In this document: positions 59,101 to 64,000 of the stretch, piece by piece
Position numbering within the stretch: position 1 is the stretch's first letter
Layout: each line of letters begins with the position of its first letter
Source: Adiantum capillus-veneris
Taxonomy: Eukaryota > Streptophyta > Polypodiopsida > Polypodiales > Pteridaceae
Assembly: GCA_014529385.2 (NCBI GenBank)
Contig: CM043965.1
Span: 16,813,912-16,877,911, forward strand
Direction: 5' to 3'
Length of the DNA stretch: 64,000 bases
Program-made: the position numbers and the translations under genes
Notes under the pieces: generated by a model
What the model saw: the letters and a program-made list of their open reading frames with translations, nothing else
What the model was told of the DNA's origin: nothing
Databases searched by the model: none

Positions 59101-61160
59101 AGGAAAAGAAGTCCAAATTGAATGAAACTTTGGGGATAGGCTTCTAAGGGCATTGGGAACCAAACTGTCCAAAAACATAGAAAAAAATCACTTCCCAGTG
59201 GCTCTCTGCCGAGTCTATCGCGATAGACTGGTGAATTGGAGATAGACTCACAATCAGGCAAAACCTCTCATACCACAGGTAAAACACATCAATACATGGC
59301 TGCTCCCAAAAATTGAGTGTACATGGACACTTGCTTGACCACTAAACCTCAAATCTAGTGTTTATAGTCTAAGTTCAGAGACACAGTGGTAAAAAGACCT
59401 TGACCAATAGCCCAAACATTGCACAACTTTGTGTATTCACTATACAGAGGATAAGGAAACTAGTTGTGAAGAGAACTTTGTAAAAAGACCAAAACTGGGA
59501 AACTTTATGAGCCTATCGCGATAGGTTGGAGATATTTAGCTGTGGACCTTATTTTGCAAATCCCTCCTAGGGATAGCTTAAGCAGAGCCTACATAGCATA
59601 CACACCAAATTTCAAGGTGTTTGGATCACTAGAAGTGAATCTAAAGCCCAGATAGAGATTTAGGTTCTGACAAAAACACTAAAAATGGCCCAAAACACAA
59701 ACCAAGTGTCCAAATTGCATGAAATTTGAGGGATAGACACAAGAGAGTAAGGGGAATCTAAAAGTGAATTCACAATTTTGAGTTGACTTTTCCTGCACAA
59801 TCTGCCTAGTCTATCGCGATAGACTCATGACATTTTGAGTGGGACAATTTTTGGAAATTGTGACTAGATAGCTTGAATCCACTCCTCACCTAGACCTTAA
59901 CCATCATTTCAAATTTGAAATTGGACATCAAGAAGACCACCAAAGCACTTGTCTGGTGTTTTGAGTCAGATTTCAGAGACAAATTGGATAAAGGGACTTG
60001 ACCAAATTTCCAAACCTTGTGAAACTTGGTATACATGATCCACAGAGGGTAGGGAACACATCTGTGAAGAGAAAATTTGAAAAAAGTGTCATTTTAGCAT
60101 TCTTGGTGAGTCTATCGCGCTAGACTAAGAACCCAGTGATAGAAACCAAATTTTTCAAAAACCTCTATGGCATAGCTTGGAAAGGTGTTCTCAAGGACAC
60201 ATAAAAATTTTGAAGTCATTTGGACATCAGAAAGTGGGTCTAAGACCATTTGAGAGGATCAACTTGTAGAAAACACCAGATCTGGTCTAACTGACAAAGT
60301 AAAAATCCAAACCACTTGGAAATCGGCAGGAGGACTAAGGAGAGGTGTTGGAACACAGGGATATAGTCAAAGTTCAAGTTTGACCTATAAAAGGGGTACT
60401 TGCTGAGTCTATCGCGATAGACTCAAAGCAGAGCCAAAGAAACTGAATTTTTCAAAACCCTCTGAAGCATAGCTTGTTTAGCCTCTCAGGAGGTTACACA
60501 CAAAATTTGGTGGATTTTGGACATTGGGAAGTCATCCTAAGTCTATTTTCTAGTGATCAGATAGACTCACAATACTAGAGTTGGAGTTAGAAACCTAAGA
60601 AAAAGTCCAAAACAAGTGGAAATTGGTGAGAAAGATGTACAGAGCATAGGGAACACAGTGGTGAAGAGAAATCTGGAAAATTTTCAAAACTGAAGAACTT
60701 GCTGAGTCTATCGTGATAGACTAGGGTTTTTTCACAAAAATTGAAATTTTTGAAAACTGACCTTAGAGCCTTGTTCTACATGTTGTTGTGAGCCTATGGT
60801 TAAATTTTGAGTAAATTTGGAGCATTGGAAGTGCATCTAAGTGGATTACTTCACAAGATCAGAAAAGAGATTGTTGTTTGATGCAAGTTACAAAGGAAAA
60901 GTATTCCAAATTGGTTGAAACTTGGTGAGTAGTATCTCAAGAGAAGGGGGAACTCAAAGCTGAAAAAACAGTTGAAAAATTGTATCCCGATAACACTCTG
61001 GTGAGTCTATCGCGATAGACTCAGAAATTCATTGTAGAAAAATCAAAATTCAAATCTCAATTCATATTTGGGTTCAGAAGGCCCATTATACCCTGTACAC
61101 AAAGTTTGAGTGCATTTGGACATCTGCAAGGGGTACTTGGTGAGTCTATCGCGATAGACA
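59101..61160 (+). repeat. ~300-bp diverged tandem repeats with a conserved palindrome (D leader)
   Basis: Seven units spaced 296-301 bases, each with GAGTCTATCGCGATAGACTC or a close variant at 59211, 59509, 59807, 60108, 60405, 60704 and 61003; an extra copy at 61142 lies 139 bases after the last. The perfect palindrome reaches 22 bp at 60404 and 61002. The rest of each unit keeps only short phrases (TCCAAA-TTG-GAAACTTGG, AGGGAACACA, GTGAAGAGAAA), so the palindrome is far better conserved. At 59512 both arms change together (CCTATCGCGATAGG). Half sites GATAGACTCACAAT occur at 59241 and 60560. Confidence 0.9.
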
Positions 61161-61576
61161 ACTGAGGAAAAAATTTTGAGATATTTGTTGAAACCAAGTA
61201 TACCACTGGGTTTATCATTGCCTAAGGAGTGCACACACTAATTTTGGGCTCAAACTGACCACTTGCAAAAACATCAGATAGAGCAACTTTCCAAATTACA
61301 TCTCACTGTTTTGGTCATAACTTTCACATACGGACTCCGATTCCAAAACTTTTTTTATCAAAACGTAGCTTGAGAGCAGCACTACAAATCTTAGAGTAAA
61401 ATGACCAAAATGGTTGCTATTTAAGGCCTCAAAATGCATCTGGAAGTCAGGGGTGTCTAAAACCGACAATTTGAGAGAATTGTGAGAAAACGCTCACGGT
61501 TTTGGACATAGTTTGGATTTTCCCTGACCAAAACACTTGAACACACTGAGAGAGGTATTACTACAGAAAGCTAGAG

Positions 61577-63613
61577 TTGTTAAGCCTAGAAGTCATTTCT
61601 ACATCAGACTCAGACTCAACTTATACAAGCACATGGATTGCAGGGATAGATGAGCACCCGCCCAGAATAGATCTTCCAAACCTACAGTACATAAATACCA
61701 ATTTTGTGGAGAGAGTTTGGACGTACAACCATGAGAGTGAAGGACTGTATAGGTATATTAATGGAAATCAATTCAACCTTTACAGTTGCTTAGAGCCTTA
61801 CCCAGAAGAGCTGACAGAATACAAGCTCTTATATGTCTATACATACGAGGTCGACCGACAATGGACATCTTTATTTGTTGACAAGTATGGACGAGAATAT
61901 AGAGCTGTAGAAAGCACAAATCCGCGAACCAAATTAGAGATGAGTGGATATTTGGTCAATGAAGGACCTCAGATACATCCACAAAACACACGAACTTCTA
62001 AGAGAATTCCGAAGACGGGGCCACCACCTGGATTTCCTCCTAGAGCGATAACGAGAGATGAAACGATACCAGAGAGGAGTATGGTTCCATACTTTGCACC
62101 CCAAAGTATAAGACCATCTCAGCTAAGAAAATGGGTAAATAGAAAGTACAATGGCATAGGAGACCCATACGCCCATGTCCCAGCTTTCAAGCAAGTCCTA
62201 CGAGCAGAACGAGTAGAGGACTTCCACACGCAGTATGAGGGTTTTGGACTTACATTGGAGGACAATGCACAAGCATGGTTTGAACTATTGAACCGGAGAG
62301 TGTTCACAACCATTGAGAAAATGTTGGATGAATTTGTTCAAGAATTCACCAAGAGGGGCATAAAACATAACACCCTTCCTAAGATTCAGGAATTTAAACA
62401 AGGCGAAACAGAAACATTGCGACATGCAATACTGCGTTTCAAGCAATATGTTGCTAGATGTCCTACCCAAGAGTTACCCACGCCAGAGTGTCAGATCCTA
62501 TGCTTCATCAGAGGGCTTAGGAATGAGAATCTCCAAAAGGACCTATACATGAAAAGATACCAAACCTTGGAAGAGGTGACCAAAGCGGCAGTTGACCTAG
62601 TTGACAATTGCAAATTCTATGAAGATGGTCAGAAGAAGATGAATGATGCGAGTGAGAAAAAGAAAACCGCTGATCTTGAGGATCAAAGAGGGAATCCAGG
62701 ACAAAACCAAGTAAATGTCAAGGAGAAAATCATAGAGAATGTGATGCAACGCATCAACCACTCTGACAGAGTACCAGCCTATAGAGTTCCTCAACGATGC
62801 AGGTGCATGACATGTGGAGGGGACCATCCGACGCAACATTGTCCTGACTATAGACCTCAGACTCCACCAGGGTTTGAGCATGTTATTTCTCAACCACCTA
62901 GATACCATCCTGTAGCGGAACAAGTGTTCTTAAGTGAAAGACCCATAGCTGCTAGAAATGCATGTGTGAGTCATGAGCTTCAAACAGAAAGATATGTGGT
63001 AGATCAGAGGCCACTTCAAGTTCAATATCAAGTATTGCCACAACAACCAATACGTCCATGTGACATATGTGGTAGTAGTGATCACTTGATTAAGGATTGT
63101 CCACACCATGATATCATGATAAATGTATATTGTAATGAGTGTGCAATCACACATATGATTTTGGATTGTCCTAATCCAAGAAATAAAGGTAAAATGCAAC
63201 CACATGTTACCTTTCCTTCTACCAGCAAATCAGAGAAAGAACAAGCCGCAACAAAAGGAGAGACGACAACAACAACAGAGCAAGTAACAATTGCAAAAGA
63301 ACAGGTGCTTAAACAACAAGAAGATGAAAGTAAGCAAGTTGCTCCAGTAAATGTTGTCACAAGAGCACAAGAAAAAGTTCAAGAGCAGAAGCCTACAGAT
63401 GGAGAGACTAGTAAGAGTTCCAAAAGCCGTAGAAACTCTAGACGAGCAAGAAGGACTAGAATGAAAGCGAGACTAGAAAGGGAGAAAGGAGAAGAAAAGG
63501 CTGTTACAGCTGAGTTGGAAACAACTCAAGAGCAACAGACACAGCAAAGGAAAGTTGAAACCCTTAAACCAGCTGAAGCACCCAGAGTGCTAGTTCAGGA
63601 GGATCTGTCCTAG
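61577..63613 (+). CDS. Gag of element D
   Basis: The frame is open from just after an in-frame TGA near 61547 to TAG 63611-63613. There is no ATG before 61940, so the true start is unclear: a lost ATG, a non-AUG start, or a spliced 5' exon. The protein has an N-terminal domain (~1-150), the capsid domain (YEGFGLTLEDNAQAWFELL near 62236, then LPKIQEFKQGETETLRHAIL) and CCHC-type knuckles: CMTCGGDHPTQHC (62807), CDICGSSDHLIKDC (63059) and a variant CNECAITHMILDC (63130). A Lys/Glu/Gln-rich tail follows. It packages element RNA. The end is duplicated (63563-63700). Confidence 0.8.
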   Translation: MLSLEVISTSDSDSTYTSTWIAGIDEHPPRIDLPNLQYINTNFVERVWTYNHESEGLYRYINGNQFNLYSCLEPYPEELTEYKLLYVYTYEVDRQWTSLFVDKYGREYRAVESTNPRTKLEMSGYLVNEGPQIHPQNTRTSKRIPKTGPPPGFPPRAITRDETIPERSMVPYFAPQSIRPSQLRKWVNRKYNGIGDPYAHVPAFKQVLRAERVEDFHTQYEGFGLTLEDNAQAWFELLNRRVFTTIEKMLDEFVQEFTKRGIKHNTLPKIQEFKQGETETLRHAILRFKQYVARCPTQELPTPECQILCFIRGLRNENLQKDLYMKRYQTLEEVTKAAVDLVDNCKFYEDGQKKMNDASEKKKTADLEDQRGNPGQNQVNVKEKIIENVMQRINHSDRVPAYRVPQRCRCMTCGGDHPTQHCPDYRPQTPPGFEHVISQPPRYHPVAEQVFLSERPIAARNACVSHELQTERYVVDQRPLQVQYQVLPQQPIRPCDICGSSDHLIKDCPHHDIMINVYCNECAITHMILDCPNPRNKGKMQPHVTFPSTSKSEKEQAATKGETTTTTEQVTIAKEQVLKQQEDESKQVAPVNVVTRAQEKVQEQKPTDGETSKSSKSRRNSRRARRTRMKARLEREKGEEKAVTAELETTQEQQTQQRKVETLKPAEAPRVLVQEDLS

Positions 63614-63700
63614 TGGACAAAGTGAATGAGCCTTAAACCAGCTGAAGCACCCAGAGTGCTAGTTCAGGAGGATCTGTCCTAGTGGACAAAGTGAATGAGC
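63563..63700 (+). repeat. 69-bp tandem duplication at the gag stop of D
   Basis: 63563-63631 is repeated as 63632-63700. The unit contains the gag stop and the start of the -1 frame. It does not disturb phase, but the first copy puts a TAA in the -1 frame at 63634, so gag and the next frame are separated by 69 bases in this copy. Confidence 0.95.
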
Positions 63701-64000
63701 CTTTAGACGCGATTTTACAGGATTATGAGGCTAGATTGGCAAATAGACAGACCTTAGAACAAAGATGGATGACCCATCCTTATCTTGAACTAGAGAAGCA
63801 GAGGCTAGAAATGTGTAAGCAGCTCATTGAAACTGCTCAAGCATTGCTAGAACCACCTCCACAAGAAGTGAAGGATAGGATAGTCACCCCAGTGCACAAA
63901 GATGAGAGCATTAAAGTAGACGAATTGCCTAGAGAAGAGGTAGATCATAGGGAAGAACCACTGACAAGGTCGCAAGACTCGAGGGCAGTCCAAAATACAA
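63682..64000 (+). CDS. Downstream frame of D, -1 relative to gag, partial
   Basis: From GTG 63682 the frame is open to the window end (106 codons: VDKVNEPLDAILQDYEARL at the start, hydrophilic, helical). It is in the -1 phase relative to gag and, without the duplication, would overlap the gag end by about 45 bases. It probably leads toward protease and RT. Whether it is reached by frameshifting cannot be told; no classical slippery heptamer is seen. Confidence 0.55.
   Translation, partial: MDKVNEPLDAILQDYEARLANRQTLEQRWMTHPYLELEKQRLEMCKQLIETAQALLEPPPQEVKDRIVTPVHKDESIKVDELPREEVDHREEPLTRSQDSRAVQNT

Larger units (their letters stand above)
57270..64000 (+). mobile_element. Ty3/gypsy element D, 5' half
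   Basis: LTR (57270-58339), an Athila-like primer site (58341), a 3.2-kb leader with a ~300-bp repeat array, gag (61577-63613) and the beginning of a further frame at the window end. Protease, RT, integrase and 3' LTR lie outside. The long leader and tRNA-Asp-type primer site suggest an Athila/Tat-like lineage, which remains provisional without pol. Confidence 0.8.

Noticed and set aside
59211-61160. CRISPR-like array
   Set aside because: The spacing is ~299 bp and the repeats are palindromes inside larger diverged tandem units of a plant retrotransposon leader; there are no short spacers and no cas genes.

Overview
The window is plant nuclear DNA made almost entirely of transposable elements. 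I see no host protein gene, rRNA or tRNA gene. Plant-type Ty3/gypsy elements (a chromovirus family, two families with a second RNase H, and one with an Athila-like tRNA-Asp-type primer site) occur next to Ty1/copia remnants and two Penelope-like reverse transcriptases. Penelope-like elements are rare in flowering plants, so a fern, lycophyte or other non-seed plant is the likeliest source. That is an inference; no host gene confirms it.

Layout. 1-24104: a minus-strand chromovirus (A) is split at 2680/20719 by an 18-kb plus-strand Ty3/gypsy element (B, 2681-20718, TSD GTACT). B is itself split by a third element (C, 7517-16171, TSD ACGC). LTR divergence falls from B to C, which agrees with the nesting order. 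24105-25312: unassigned DNA ending in a (CT)n-(C)38-(CA)n tract. 25313-30706: an endonuclease-less Penelope-like element with a proline-rich ORF1, a broken RT and a candidate hammerhead ribozyme near its 3' end. 30707-39107: a second, nearly complete but defective chromovirus (A2, minus strand) with both LTRs, a tRNA-iMet primer site and a polypurine tract. 39108-49315: two ~2.8-kb direct repeats bordered by CA microsatellites, with a decayed Penelope/TERT-like RT between them. 49316-56725: a gene-free stretch, a decayed minus-strand copia element, a gypsy pol fragment fused to an inverted copia fragment, and a MITE-like foldback element. 57270-64000: the 5' half of another Ty3/gypsy element (D): LTR, primer site, a 3.2-kb leader with a ~300-bp repeat array, and gag.

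Within the LTR elements the order is LTR - primer site - leader - gag - protease - RT - RNase H - (second RNase H) - integrase - polypurine tract - LTR. Almost every coding region carries stops or frameshifts, so few could act without help.

Most notable: (1) a 72-codon ORF just upstream of gag in both B and C, the same length in each and alignable without gaps at 22/72 identities; (2) a 20-22 bp palindrome centred on TCTATCGCGATAGA that recurs every ~299 bp in the leader of D while the surrounding repeat units have diverged, with one paired compensatory change; (3) the hammerhead candidate; (4) the CA-bordered repeat pair around a Penelope/TERT-like RT.
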